DNA from: Gp6-AA40 sp035293405
GTDB lineage: Bacteria; Acidobacteriota; Vicinamibacteria; Vicinamibacterales; UBA2999
Assembly (NCBI GenBank): GCA_035293405.1
Contig: DATDOE010000031.1
Coordinates: 34,571-98,570 of the forward strand
DNA length: 64,000 bases
Direction: 5' to 3'
The position numbers and the translations under genes are program-made. Positions within the stretch are counted from its first letter, which is position 1, and each line of letters starts with the position of its first letter. This document shows, piece after piece, positions 25,781-36,384 of the stretch. The notes under the pieces were generated by a model. It had not been told where the DNA came from, did no database searches, and was given only the letters and a program-made list of their open reading frames with translations.

Positions 25781-26194
25781 TCATTCTCCCATCACCTTCA
25801 CGACCACGCGCTTGCGTCGCTGCCCGTCGAATTCAGCGTAGAACACCTGCTCCCACGGTCCGAGATCGAGCTTGCCGGCGGTGATCGGCAGGATGACCTG
25901 GTGGCCCATGAGGGTGCGCTTCAGATGCGCGTCGGCGTTGTCTTCGCCCGTCCGGTGGTGGCGATAGTCCAACCCGGCCGGCGCCAGCTTCTCGAGCCAG
26001 ACCTGGAAATCGTGAATGAGACCTTCCTCCCAATCGTTCACGTAGACGGCGGACGTGATGTGCATCGCCGACACGAGCACCATCCCTTCCTTGACGCCGC
26101 TCGTCTTGACGATGCCCGCGACATCGTCGGTGATGCGAATGAACTCCTGCCGCGTCTTGGTGTTGAACCACAAGTACTCGGTCGCTGTCGTCAT
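25781..26194 (-). CDS. YjbQ / UPF0047 family protein
   Basis: The 137-aa protein matches the YjbQ family (secondary thiamine-phosphate synthase activity has been reported for members; the true role is debated). Conserved features are the central GMVLVSAMHITSAVYVNDWE block, the metal-binding HHRTGEDNADAHLKR and LMGHQVILPITAGKLDLGPW. The start may be ATG 26194 or 26203. Single small cytoplasmic enzyme; no thiamine genes are nearby. Confidence 0.88.
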   Translation of the reverse strand: MTTATEYLWFNTKTRQEFIRITDDVAGIVKTSGVKEGMVLVSAMHITSAVYVNDWEEGLIHDFQVWLEKLAPAGLDYRHHRTGEDNADAHLKRTLMGHQVILPITAGKLDLGPWEQVFYAEFDGQRRKRVVVKVMGE

Positions 26195-26234
26195 GACTCC
26201 CAAGCCTGATGCACGTTCCAGGGTCCAGGTTCCT

Positions 26235-27299
26235 TCACAGCTTCAACGCCGCGTCCGCGTTGAGATCCCATCCGGCCGTCTGTCCGGCGCGAAACTTCCT
26301 CAAGCCTGCGGCGGCAATCATCGCCGCATTATCGGTGGAGAGCGCCAGGCTCGGAATGAACACCGGCAACTCACGGGCGTCGCCCCGCGAGCGGGCATCC
26401 GCGCGCAGGCGGCTGTTGGCCGAGACGCCACCCGCGATCCCGACGCTTCGCGCGCCGCACCATCGTGCCGCGTCGAAGAGCCGCTCGACGAGCGTTTCCA
26501 CCACGACTCGCTGAAAGCTGGCGCAGATGTCTTCGATCTCCTGATCGGGCAACCGATCGGCAGACGACAGGCCGAGCGCCTCGCGCCGCAGGGTTACGTG
26601 CCGGAGCACCGACGTCTTCAGGCCGCTGAAGCTGAAGTCGCGGCGGCCCGCGAGATGAGGCGCGTTCCGGTCGGCGTGCGTCAATCGTGTCTTTGGAAAC
26701 GGGACCGCCCGGTCGTTGCCCAGCGCGGCAAGACGATCGATCGCCGGGCCGCCCGGATACGCGAGTCCCAGGAGCTTCGCGACCTTGTCATATGCCTCTC
26801 CGGCGGCATCATCGCGGGTCCGGCCCAGGAGCTCGGAGATGCCGGGCTCTGCCACGCGATAGAGGCTGGTGTGGCCGCCGGACACGACGAGCACGACTGC
26901 CGGCAACGGCATCTCGCCCTGCTCGAGGACCAGCGATTCGATATGTCCGGCCAGATGGTGGACGCCGATCAGCGGCACGGACTTCGACCAGGCCAGGGCC
27001 TTCGCGAAGGACACACCCACGAGCAGCGACCCGACCAGACCCGGCCCCTGCGTCACGGCGATCGCCTCGTAGGGAGCGTGGTCGCCGTCGGCGAGCGCGC
27101 GTTCTACCACGCCACAGATATCCCGTATGTGCTGACGCGCCGACAACTCCGGGACGACGCCGCCCCATACGCGGTGGATGTCAACCTGCGATGCCACCAC
27201 GCTCGATCGCAGACGCCACGGGCGACCGGCGTCCCCGGTCTCCTCGACGAGTGCAGCCGCGGTTTCATCGCAGGACGTTTCGATACCGAGGACGATCAT
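26235..27299 (-). CDS. tsaD: tRNA N6-adenosine threonylcarbamoyltransferase
   Basis: TsaD transfers the threonylcarbamoyl group to A37 of ANN-decoding tRNAs, with TsaB and TsaE. The 354-aa product has the family start [16 protein letters not shown], the metal ligands in [30 protein letters not shown] and the C-terminal [10 protein letters not shown] and STDNAAMIA. Length is normal. The initiating ATG at 27299 directly abuts a 98-bp heptad array, leaving no Shine-Dalgarno sequence. tsaB and tsaE are not in this window. Confidence 0.95.
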
Positions 27300-27430
<131 letters not shown>

Positions 27431-27450
<20 letters not shown>

Positions 27451-28498
27451 CCCGCTCTTCGTCGACCAACTGCGCCAGAGACTCGCTGAACGGTGCCATG
27501 GCGACGCCGCGTTCGGTGATGATGGCGGTCACGTACTTCGCGGGCGTGACATCGAACGCGGGGTTGCGAACACGCGCCCCCGGCGGCGTCAGGCGCGACG
27601 TTCCGACGTGCGTCACCTCGCGGTCGCTTCGCTCCTCGATCGGAATTCGGCTCCCGTCTGGCGTCTGCAGATCGATGGTCGAGATCGGCGCGGCGACGTA
27701 GAAGGGAATGCCGTGCTCTTTGGCCAACACGGCGACGCTGTAGGTACCAATCTTGTTGGCCACGTCTCCGTTCGCGGCGATGCGGTCGGCGCCCACCACG
27801 ACCAGGTCGACGTGGCCAAGCCGCATCATCGAGCCCGCCATGTTGTCGGTAATCACCGTGGTGTCGATGCCGTCCCGCACGAGCTCCCACGCCGTCAACC
27901 GGGCACCCTGGAGAAACGGCCGCGTCTCATCGGCCAGCACCGCGATCTTCTTGCCCTGCTCGACGGCGGCGCGAATGACGCCCAGCGCCGTGCCATAGCC
28001 TGCGGTCGCCAGCGCACCGGCGTTGCAATGCGTGAGAATCCGTGCCGTCTCTGGCACCAGGGCCGCGCCGTGCGCGCCCATCCTCCGGCAGCTCTGGACG
28101 TCCTCGTCGTGGATCGCCTGCGCCTCCACCTCGAGCCGCCGCTTGATCTCGTCAACCGAGTGGCCGCCGTGCGCGACCTCGGCGAAGGTTCTCTTCATGC
28201 GCTCAATCGCCCAGAACAAGTTGACGGCCGTCGGCCGCGTCGCGGCCATGAGGTCGCAGACCTTCTGAAACTCGGTCGTGAACTGCTTGGTCCCGGTCGC
28301 CGTGCTGCGGCGCATGCCGAGTGCGATGCCCATCGCGGCGGCCACGCCGATGGCCGGCGCGCCGCGGATCACCATCGTCTTGATGGCCTTCGCCACGTCT
28401 TTCGCCGTCTTGCACGTGACGTAGATCTCGGTGACCGGAAGCTTCCGCTGGTCGATCATCACGACCGCGTCGTCCTTCCATTCAATCGTCGGGAGCAT
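27431..28498 (-). CDS. mtnA: S-methyl-5-thioribose-1-phosphate isomerase
   Basis: MtnA converts methylthioribose-1-phosphate to methylthioribulose-1-phosphate in methionine salvage. The 355-aa product from ATG 28498 has the family's [16 protein letters not shown] near residue 50, [19 protein letters not shown] with the catalytic Cys, [37 protein letters not shown] with the catalytic Asp and [11 protein letters not shown]. The last residues (AVGSRQ) are encoded by the heptad repeat, so the C-terminus seems to have been set by the array. It lies behind a nucleoside-salvage operon, which suggests methylthioadenosine handling; the matching phosphorylase could be the purine nucleoside phosphorylase nearby. 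Confidence 0.94.
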
Positions 28499-28562
28499 CT
28501 GCGGCGATGATATCAGTAGGGGGACGCACGTATCAGCAGGGGCGGGGCCTTCGCCCATCGTC

Positions 28563-28590
28563 GTAGAGGCGGGTCTTCAGACCCGCCTAC
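28563..28590. repeat. Palindrome, dispersed family 2 (copy 2)
   Basis: The core GGCGGGTCT-TC-AGACCCGCC has perfect 9-bp arms, flanked by GTAGA and TAC. On the minus strand its outer GTAG supplies the TAG stop of cdd (28587-28589). It matches the degenerate copy at 21055-21078. Confidence 0.85.
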
Positions 28591-28976
28591 AGCAGTCGGG
28601 CATCGAACGGAAGCGGCAGCAGATCCTTGAGCCGATGTCGTCCGGTTTCGCGGCGGAGATTGGCGAGAATCACCTCGAGATCGCCGCCGAATTCCCAAAG
28701 GATCTGCCGGCAGGCGCCGCAGGGCGGTGTGGGCGCCTTGGTGTCGGCGACAACGGCGACGCGGCGGAACGCGCGGTGGCCCTCGGACAGGGCCTTGAAC
28801 ATCGCCACCCGCTCGGCACACACCGTCAGCCCGTAGGTCGCGTTCTCGACGTTGCAGCCAGTGATGATCGTCCCGTCGGCCGCTTCGAGCGCGGCGCCCA
28901 CCTTGAATCCGGAGTAGCGCGCCTGGGCGTGACGACGGGCGCGGCGCGCGGCGACAACGAGCTCAGATCCGCTCAA
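28587..28976 (-). CDS. cdd: Cytidine deaminase
   Basis: Cdd deaminates cytidine and deoxycytidine to uridine forms. The zinc site is complete: CNVENA (substrate Glu), CAERVA (Zn Cys plus catalytic Glu) and PCGACRQ (two Zn Cys). The reading frame has no ATG; the best start is TTG 28976, with GAGGGA close upstream, which overlaps the end of the purine nucleoside phosphorylase by 14 nt and gives 129 aa, normal for the tetrameric class. It belongs to the deoA-transporter-PNP-cdd salvage operon. Confidence 0.9.
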   Translation of the reverse strand: MSGSELVVAARRARRHAQARYSGFKVGAALEAADGTIITGCNVENATYGLTVCAERVAMFKALSEGHRAFRRVAVVADTKAPTPPCGACRQILWEFGGDLEVILANLRRETGRHRLKDLLPLPFDARLL

Positions 28977-29775
28977 TGATTCCCTCGAGCAAGGCAATGA
29001 ACGAGCCCCGCACGCGACGCGCCGTTTCCATGACCTCGTCGTGCACGAGCGGCTGCGGCAGCACGCCGGCCGCCATGTTGGTGATACACGAGATGCCGAG
29101 CACGTCCATCCCCATGTGCCGTGCGGCAATCGCCTCGGGCACCGTCGACATGCCGACGGCATCAGCGCCAATCGTCCGAAAGTATCGAATCTCGGCCGGC
29201 GTCTCGTAGCTCGGTCCGTGGACCGCGACATAGACGCCGTGCGTCACCGCGACACGCCTGGACAGCGCCGCCTCGCCGGCGAGCGTCCGCAGTCGTCGTG
29301 AGTACACCTCGCTCATGTCCGGAAAGCGTGGCCCGAAGCGATCGTCATTCAACCCGACGAGCGGATTGCTCCCGAGCATGTTGATGTGGTCGTCGATGAT
29401 CATCAAAGTACCTTGCGAGAACGCAGTGTTGATGCCGCCGGCAGCGTTCGTCAGGATGATCTGCTTGACGCCGAGACGGCCCATGACGCGCGTCGCGAAG
29501 GCGACGGTGGCGAGATCGTGGCCCTCGTAAAAGTGCACGCGCCCGGCCAGGGCCGCAATCCGCTTCCCCGCCACGGTGCCGACGACCAGGCGGCCGGCGT
29601 GGCCGACCACAGTCGACGCGGGCCAATGCGGCAGCGCCGCGTACGGCGTCGCCACGGATTCGCCCAATGTGTCCGCGAAGTCACCGAGGCCCGACCCAAG
29701 GACGATCGCGGTTTGCGGTGACTCGCCACAACGGCCGCGAACGGCCGCAGCGGCTTCCTCGACGCGGTCGAACAT
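28963..29775 (-). CDS. Purine nucleoside phosphorylase (trimeric, PNP/MTAP family)
   Basis: The enzyme splits purine nucleosides with phosphate to base and ribose-1-phosphate. From ATG 29775 the product is 270 aa. Visible motifs are VLGSGLGDFAD (phosphate loop), GRVHFYEGHD, TNAAGGIN and the family signature around YFRTIGADAVGMSTVPEAI. The Asn/Glu purine-binding pattern fits guanosine/inosine rather than strict methylthioadenosine use, but the adjacent mtnA makes a broader range worth considering. It lies in the salvage operon between the transporter and cdd. Confidence 0.92.
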   Translation of the reverse strand: MFDRVEEAAAAVRGRCGESPQTAIVLGSGLGDFADTLGESVATPYAALPHWPASTVVGHAGRLVVGTVAGKRIAALAGRVHFYEGHDLATVAFATRVMGRLGVKQIILTNAAGGINTAFSQGTLMIIDDHINMLGSNPLVGLNDDRFGPRFPDMSEVYSRRLRTLAGEAALSRRVAVTHGVYVAVHGPSYETPAEIRYFRTIGADAVGMSTVPEAIAARHMGMDVLGISCITNMAAGVLPQPLVHDEVMETARRVRGSFIALLEGIIERI

Positions 29776-29779
29776 GTCT

Positions 29780-29912
29780 TCAGCCACGATGGACACGAAG
29801 ACTTTGGCCACAAAGGACACAAAGATCACAAAGGGTTTTCTGGCTCTTTGACATTCCGAACATTGTGCTCGCAGTGTTCTGTGTGGCTGATCCGTCTTCG
29901 TGGTCGTAGTGG
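29780..29912. repeat. Inverted array, CACGAAG/CACAAAG units
   Basis: The left arm (29780-29834) strings CACGAAG, CACAAAG and CACAAAG-like units; the right arm (about 29875-29912) is an imperfect reverse complement. It fills the 137-nt gap between the nucleoside transporter stop (29913) and the phosphorylase start (29775) inside the salvage operon. Confidence 0.75.
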
Positions 29913-31298
29913 CTACAGCAGCATCCCCGCGATCGTGGCGGTGAGGAAGTTCGCGAACGTCCCGGCGAGCATCGCGCGGAGTCCGAGTCGTGCGAGGTCA
30001 TGCCGGCGCTCGGGAGCGAGGGCGCCGATGCCGCCGATCTGAATGCCGATCGAGCTGAAGTTCGCGAAGCCGCAGAGCGCAAACGTGGCGATGGTGAACG
30101 ACTTCGGGTCGAGGGTCGCCTTCAGCGGACCGAGCTGCGAGTAGGCGACGAACTCATTGAGCACCATGCGCGTGCCCAGCAGGTTGCCAATCGTCGGCGC
30201 ATCGTGCCACGGCACGCCGAGCGCCCAGGCGATGGGGGCGAAGACGTAGCCGAGAATCAACTGGAGACTCAGCCCCGCGCCCCAGCCGGCCACGCGTTGC
30301 AGCCCATCACCGACGAGCCCGAGACCGGCATTCAACAGCGCGACGAGGGCCAGAAACGAGATCAACATCGCGCCGACGTTGAGCGCGAGATGGAGGCCTT
30401 CGCCGGTGCCACGCCCAATGGCATCGATGACGTTCACATCCGTTTTCTCGACCACGAGCCGCACGCTGCCCATCGTCTCGGGCACACCCGTTTCCGGGAC
30501 GAACAGCTTCGCCATCATCAGCGTGCCCGGGGCCGTCATGATGACGGCCGTGAGCAGGTGCTGTGCGTCCACTCCGAAGAGAATGTACGCGGCCATGACG
30601 CCGCCCGAGATATGAGCCATGCCGGCGGTCATCACCGTCATCAGCTCCGACTCGGTCATCCGGGGCAGGAACGGCCGGATGGTCAGCGGCGCCTCCGTCT
30701 GCCCCATGAAGATGCTGGCCGCTACGTTCAACGATTCGGCGCCGCTGGCGCGCATGAAGCGGCGCATGATCACCGCGAACAACCGCACGACGAACACCAT
30801 GATGCCGAAGTAATAGAGCATCGCGAACAGCGCGGCGATGAAGATGATCGTCGGCAACACCATGAACGCGAAGATGTTGGCGTATTGCGCGCCATCGGGA
30901 CCCAGCACGCCGGTCACGATTTTCGGCCACACGTCCGGGTTGCCCAGCGGCCCGAACACGAACGACGAGCCCACGAACGCGAAGTTCAGGATGCGCGTGA
31001 TGACGCCCCCGGCAACCTGGAACACCGCCTGCCCGGCATCGGTCCTGAGGACGATGACTGCGAACAGGAACTGCAGGCCGAGACCCCACGCCACCGTGCG
31101 GTAGTCAATCGAGCGGCGCGCGTTCGACAGGCAATACGCCAGGGCGAGAATCAGCGCCAACCCCGCCACCGGCTGTAGACGGCTGGCTCCAGCAAATCCA
31201 AGGGCGATGGCGGCAGCCGCGATGGCGGCCAGCCCGCCGAGCACCATGAGATCGAGGCGGGTCCACGACTGGCGGGCACGGGGCGGCGTCTCGATCAC
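29913..31298 (-). CDS. Concentrative nucleoside transporter (NupC/CNT family)
   Basis: The 461-aa inner-membrane protein imports nucleosides with protons or sodium. Family motifs are SSFVFGPLGNP, the gate region SIFMGQTEAPLTIRPFL, MTESELMTVMTAGMAHISG, the second half LNEFVAYSQLG and CGFANFSSIGIQIGGIG. The start is GTG 31298, preceded by AGGAG at 7-8 nt; a longer frame would overlap deoA. It lies 16 nt behind deoA and in front of PNP and cdd, exactly where an uptake component is expected. Confidence 0.93.
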   Translation of the reverse strand: MIETPPRARQSWTRLDLMVLGGLAAIAAAAIALGFAGASRLQPVAGLALILALAYCLSNARRSIDYRTVAWGLGLQFLFAVIVLRTDAGQAVFQVAGGVITRILNFAFVGSSFVFGPLGNPDVWPKIVTGVLGPDGAQYANIFAFMVLPTIIFIAALFAMLYYFGIMVFVVRLFAVIMRRFMRASGAESLNVAASIFMGQTEAPLTIRPFLPRMTESELMTVMTAGMAHISGGVMAAYILFGVDAQHLLTAVIMTAPGTLMMAKLFVPETGVPETMGSVRLVVEKTDVNVIDAIGRGTGEGLHLALNVGAMLISFLALVALLNAGLGLVGDGLQRVAGWGAGLSLQLILGYVFAPIAWALGVPWHDAPTIGNLLGTRMVLNEFVAYSQLGPLKATLDPKSFTIATFALCGFANFSSIGIQIGGIGALAPERRHDLARLGLRAMLAGTFANFLTATIAGMLL

Positions 31299-31314
31299 TC
31301 GTCCATCTCCTCGC

Positions 31315-32619
<1,305 letters not shown>

Positions 32620-32668
32620 GGAGAGCGCTCAGTATAAGGCCTCGCTCCGGTAGAATCGGGTAGCGTAC

Positions 32669-34912
32669 ATGCCGCCGACGTCGCCGACGCCTGAGCCAAT
32701 GCCCGCCGAGTTGAGCGGGCTCCTGGCCGAATTCGCGCGCGCCTGCAAGGCCGCGGCCCGCGTGGTGTCGCTGTATCCAGGTACACACCCCGCCATCGCC
32801 AGCTCGCTGTCCCGGGTGGTCGCCACCAGTGGACGACTCACCAGCAGCGGCCGGGTGGTCTGCACCGTGCATCCGGACGTCCTGGCCATCGAAGGACAGG
32901 CGCCGCTGCGGCCCGACGCCGCGATCGGCGAGCTGGCCTCCCTGCTTCACGAACGGCTCATCGGCGAGCTCACGATTCAGCGCGAGGCCGACGTCGAAGA
33001 CTGGCGCGCCCTGCTCCTGCTGCTGGCGCGAGCGCCTGAAGATCTCATCGGCACCGGCGGCATCGGCAACGCCTGGGCCGACAGCGGCCGGTCCCATTTC
33101 GAGATTCGGGAAATCGATTACGCCGAATTACTCCGCGAGCGAGCCGGAGGCAATAAAGCCCAGTGGGATCGCATCATCGCGTTGTGCCTGCACGGCGATG
33201 CGTCCGGCCTCGACGATCGCGCCTTGGGCTCGCTGCTCGACGCGCTGGCCAACGCCGATCGGTTTGGCGAGCTGCTGGACCACTTTCAGCATTCCGAATC
33301 GCTGGGCACCGTCAGCGTCGGCGCCCGCGTGGCCGCCCTGCTGCAGTTGATGCGCACGGCTCTCGAGGCGGCGAAGAGCTCGAGTACGACCGACGCCGAA
33401 GCGGCGCTGGAGACCATGGCCAATTCGTGCGCGCGGCTGACGCCGGAAATGATGCTGGCGATGCTCGGCTCGCGGCAGTCGCCCAACGCCGCCGATGCGC
33501 AGATGGCCGCCGCCCTCATGGAGCGCATGAGCGATCAGACCGTCGCATCCTTCGTCGCGCGTTCGGTCACCTCGGAGAAGGGCGCCACCGAGCGGCTCGC
33601 ACACGCCCTCGAAGTGCTGGTTCCCGAAACCGAACGCAAGGGCCGGGTCCTCGAGCTGGCGCACGATGTCGCACAGCAGGAGCATGGGCAGGACGAAGGC
33701 TTCGAACCGCTCTGGCAGAGCGCGGCGAACATGCTCACGTCGTACTCGGACTCGTCGTTTGTCTCCGACGAGTACGGCAAAGAGCTGACCGACACCCGCA
33801 CGCAAGCGCTGGAAGTCGAGCGCGTGTCGGACGACCCGCCCGAACGTGTGGCGGGCTGGGTCTCGACCGTCTCTGAGAGCGCGTTGGAGGATCTCGACCT
33901 CGACATGCTGCGCGATCTGCTGAGGATCGAGGGCGACCCGGCGCTCTGGGAAGCCATGGCGGCGATTGTGGCCGGCGACATCGAGCGGCGCACACAGCAG
34001 GGAGACGCGCGGAGCGCACACTCGCTCGCGGAATCGCTGGTCCGCGAAACGGCAGCGGACGGACGGCCGGCGCTCCGCGAGCAGGCGATACGGATTATCG
34101 AGCGGCTCTCATCGGGACCACTCGTGCGCCACGTCGGCGTGCACCTTCGTAAGGTGGAGGACGGCGATGTCGAGCCTCTCAATCGTCTGTGTCACACCAT
34201 CGGTGCAGGCGTGGTCCAGCCGCTGGCCGAGCTCCTGGCCGTCGAGGAGAACCCCCGCGCCACCCGTCGTCTCCGCGAGATGCTCCTGGGCTTCGGTGCG
34301 GCCGGACGGCAATCGGTCGAGAAACTCAAGAACTCACCCAATCCCGCCGTCCGGCGCACCGCGATCGATCTGCTGCGCGTCTTCGGTGGACAGGAAGCCC
34401 TCCCCGAACTGGCCTCGATGCTCGACGACGCCGATCCGCAGGTGCGGCGGGAGTCGATCCGCGCCATCGTGCAGATCGGCACGAACAACGCCTACGCCGT
34501 GCTGCAACGCGCGCTCATCACCGGCAGCGGCTCGCGCGAGACGGTGCTCCAGGAGCTCCTCGGACTTCGCGACGACAAGGCGGCACCGCTCCTCTGCTAC
34601 GTCCTCCGGCAGACCCAGCCCACCGGCAAGCTGTTCCGCGTGCATATCGAGATGATCGAAGCCGTCGGCAGTCTCAGGGCGCATCCCGAGTCGATACGGA
34701 CGCTGCGGCATGTGTTGTACAGCGGCAGCATCTGGAGGCCCTTCAACACGCGCACGCTCCGCCGCGCGGCGGCCACCGCCCTCCGCCGCATCGGCACGCC
34801 AGAGGCAACGGCGGTGCTCGATGAGGCCGTGGCCAAAGGCCCTCGTCCTGTGCGGAATGCCGCGAAGGCGGAGGCCGGGCTCGCGCCGCGCCCGGAGACC
34901 AACAAGACATGA
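32669..34912 (+). CDS. HEAT-repeat protein with an N-terminal domain shared with the neighbouring HD-GYP protein
   Basis: The 747-aa protein is predicted cytoplasmic (no signal peptide or membrane segment). Residues 15-130 (YPGTHPAIASSLSR, VHPDVLAIEGQ, IGELASLLHERLIGELTIQR) resemble in order the N-terminus of the next gene's product. Residues 130-480 are helical without a recognised family. From about 540 on, HEAT repeats appear (NPAVRRTAIDLLRVFGGQEA, DPQVRRESIRAIVQIG and so on) to the C-terminus. HEAT solenoids mediate protein binding. Its TGA overlaps the HD-GYP ATG (34909-34912), so the two are translated together and probably work together in signalling. Confidence 0.75.
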   Translation: MPPTSPTPEPMPAELSGLLAEFARACKAAARVVSLYPGTHPAIASSLSRVVATSGRLTSSGRVVCTVHPDVLAIEGQAPLRPDAAIGELASLLHERLIGELTIQREADVEDWRALLLLLARAPEDLIGTGGIGNAWADSGRSHFEIREIDYAELLRERAGGNKAQWDRIIALCLHGDASGLDDRALGSLLDALANADRFGELLDHFQHSESLGTVSVGARVAALLQLMRTALEAAKSSSTTDAEAALETMANSCARLTPEMMLAMLGSRQSPNAADAQMAAALMERMSDQTVASFVARSVTSEKGATERLAHALEVLVPETERKGRVLELAHDVAQQEHGQDEGFEPLWQSAANMLTSYSDSSFVSDEYGKELTDTRTQALEVERVSDDPPERVAGWVSTVSESALEDLDLDMLRDLLRIEGDPALWEAMAAIVAGDIERRTQQGDARSAHSLAESLVRETAADGRPALREQAIRIIERLSSGPLVRHVGVHLRKVEDGDVEPLNRLCHTIGAGVVQPLAELLAVEENPRATRRLREMLLGFGAAGRQSVEKLKNSPNPAVRRTAIDLLRVFGGQEALPELASMLDDADPQVRRESIRAIVQIGTNNAYAVLQRALITGSGSRETVLQELLGLRDDKAAPLLCYVLRQTQPTGKLFRVHIEMIEAVGSLRAHPESIRTLRHVLYSGSIWRPFNTRTLRRAAATALRRIGTPEATAVLDEAVAKGPRPVRNAAKAEAGLAPRPETNKT

Positions 34913-36261
34913 ACGCCACCGAGCGCGCGCGCCTCGCCGACGAGCTGCTGCGACGGCTGGCGGCCACCATTCGCGGATCGCAGCTCTATGCGCCCGGCCA
35001 CCCGCTGGTCACACGCAGCATCACGGCGCTCGCCGACACCCTGGTGCTCGTCCATGCGGCGATGCCCTCGGTCGCGATCGGCATCGTCGGCGATGAGCTC
35101 GTCGTCGGCGATATCCCGGTCCCCCGCGCCGCCGAGACGATGGGCGAGCTGATGCGACGTTTGCAACACGCCGGCATCGAACGCATCGTCATCGATCGCG
35201 GCGTGCAGATCGACGAGATCATGCGCCTCGTCGAAACGGTGTCTCGCGCGGACTCTGGCGACCAGACGGCGGCGCTCTCGCGCTTGCCGCACATTCGCGT
35301 CGGACGCCTGCAGGTTGACGATCCGGTCGACACGACCGTTGGCGACATCGCGACGTTCCGCAAGCTGTACGACGATGCGGTGAAGGTGGCCGAGACACTG
35401 TGGGAGAGCGCGGGCGTCGAGGGCATCCCCGACGCCGACGCCGCCCGCGGCATGGTCGATTCGCTGGCCCAGGCCGTGGCGCAGAACCGGACGGCGCTGC
35501 TCGCGCTCACCGCGCTCAAGAACTACGACAACTACACCTTCACGCACATGGTCAACGTGTCGATCCTCACGATGGGACAGGCACGCGGCGTGGGCATCGA
35601 TGGTCCGCTGCTCCGCGAGTTCGGGCTCTCGGCGCTCATGCACGACATCGGCAAGGTCAAGACGCCGAATGAAATTCTCAACAAGCCGGACAAGCTGACC
35701 GAGCAGGAATACGAGATCCTCAAGCGACACACAGTCGACGGCGCGCAGATTCTACGGAAGACCCCGGAGATGCCGACCCTGGCCCCCATCGTCGCCTTCG
35801 AGCATCACCTGCGCGCTGACGGCACGGGCTACCCACACGCCGAGCGAACGCAGTTGAACCTCGGCACCACGCTGTGCGGCATCGCCGACGTCTACGATGC
35901 GATGCGCTCGCAGCGGGTCTATCAGCCGGCGTTTCCAACCGATCGCATTCTGGCGGTGCTGCAGCGGAACGACGGCAAGCAGTTCGATCAGCACCTGGTC
36001 CGACGATTCGTGCAACTGGTCGGCATCTACCCGGCGGGCAATCTCGTACGACTCGACGGCGGCGAGATCGCGGTCGTGCTCGAGGCGCACGCGCCGGATC
36101 CGTACCGCCCCCGGGTTCGGATCCTGATCGGCCGCGACGGCGTCGCCCTCGAGAAGCCGGGCGAGGTCAATCTCTGGGAGGCAGAGGAGGGCGCCGCCAA
36201 CGCGATCCAATCACCGCTCGATCCCGCCGAGTACGGGATCGATCCGTTGATACACCTGTAA
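34909..36261 (+). CDS. HD-GYP domain protein, predicted cyclic di-GMP phosphodiesterase
   Basis: The 450-aa protein has an N-terminal domain of about 130 aa (LYAPGHPLV, DELVVGDIPV, GELMRRLQHAGIERIVIDRG) shared with the HEAT protein, then an HD-GYP domain: NVSILTMGQARG, LMHDIGKVKTP with the metal HD pair, LKRHTVDGAQIL, FEHHLRADGTGYP and ADVYDAMRSQRVY. HD-GYP enzymes cleave c-di-GMP to GMP. The GYP motif reads HHLxxDGxGYP where HHExxDGxGYP is usual, i.e. Glu to Leu, so activity should be tested. No receiver domain is attached; regulation probably passes through the N-terminal domain or the HEAT partner. Confidence 0.88.
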   Translation: MNATERARLADELLRRLAATIRGSQLYAPGHPLVTRSITALADTLVLVHAAMPSVAIGIVGDELVVGDIPVPRAAETMGELMRRLQHAGIERIVIDRGVQIDEIMRLVETVSRADSGDQTAALSRLPHIRVGRLQVDDPVDTTVGDIATFRKLYDDAVKVAETLWESAGVEGIPDADAARGMVDSLAQAVAQNRTALLALTALKNYDNYTFTHMVNVSILTMGQARGVGIDGPLLREFGLSALMHDIGKVKTPNEILNKPDKLTEQEYEILKRHTVDGAQILRKTPEMPTLAPIVAFEHHLRADGTGYPHAERTQLNLGTTLCGIADVYDAMRSQRVYQPAFPTDRILAVLQRNDGKQFDQHLVRRFVQLVGIYPAGNLVRLDGGEIAVVLEAHAPDPYRPRVRILIGRDGVALEKPGEVNLWEAEEGAANAIQSPLDPAEYGIDPLIHL

Positions 36262-36277
36262 CAACGCCCAACTCCCA

Positions 36278-36352
36278 ATCCGAACCTGGGGCCAACTCCC
36301 AACTCCCAACTCCCAACCAAGAACCAAGAACCAAGAACCAAGAACCAAGAAT
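36278..36352. repeat. Direct heptad tracts: CCCAACT units then ACCAAGA units
   Basis: Three CAACTCC-type units (about 36292-36315) run into five ACCAAGA units (36314-36350). A fainter CCCAACT and CCCAATC precede them. Arms are direct rather than facing. The element lies between the HD-GYP stop and the phosphatase start. Confidence 0.85.
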
Positions 36353-36384
36353 TGGGCGCCCGGTACATGTAGGATCGACACATC

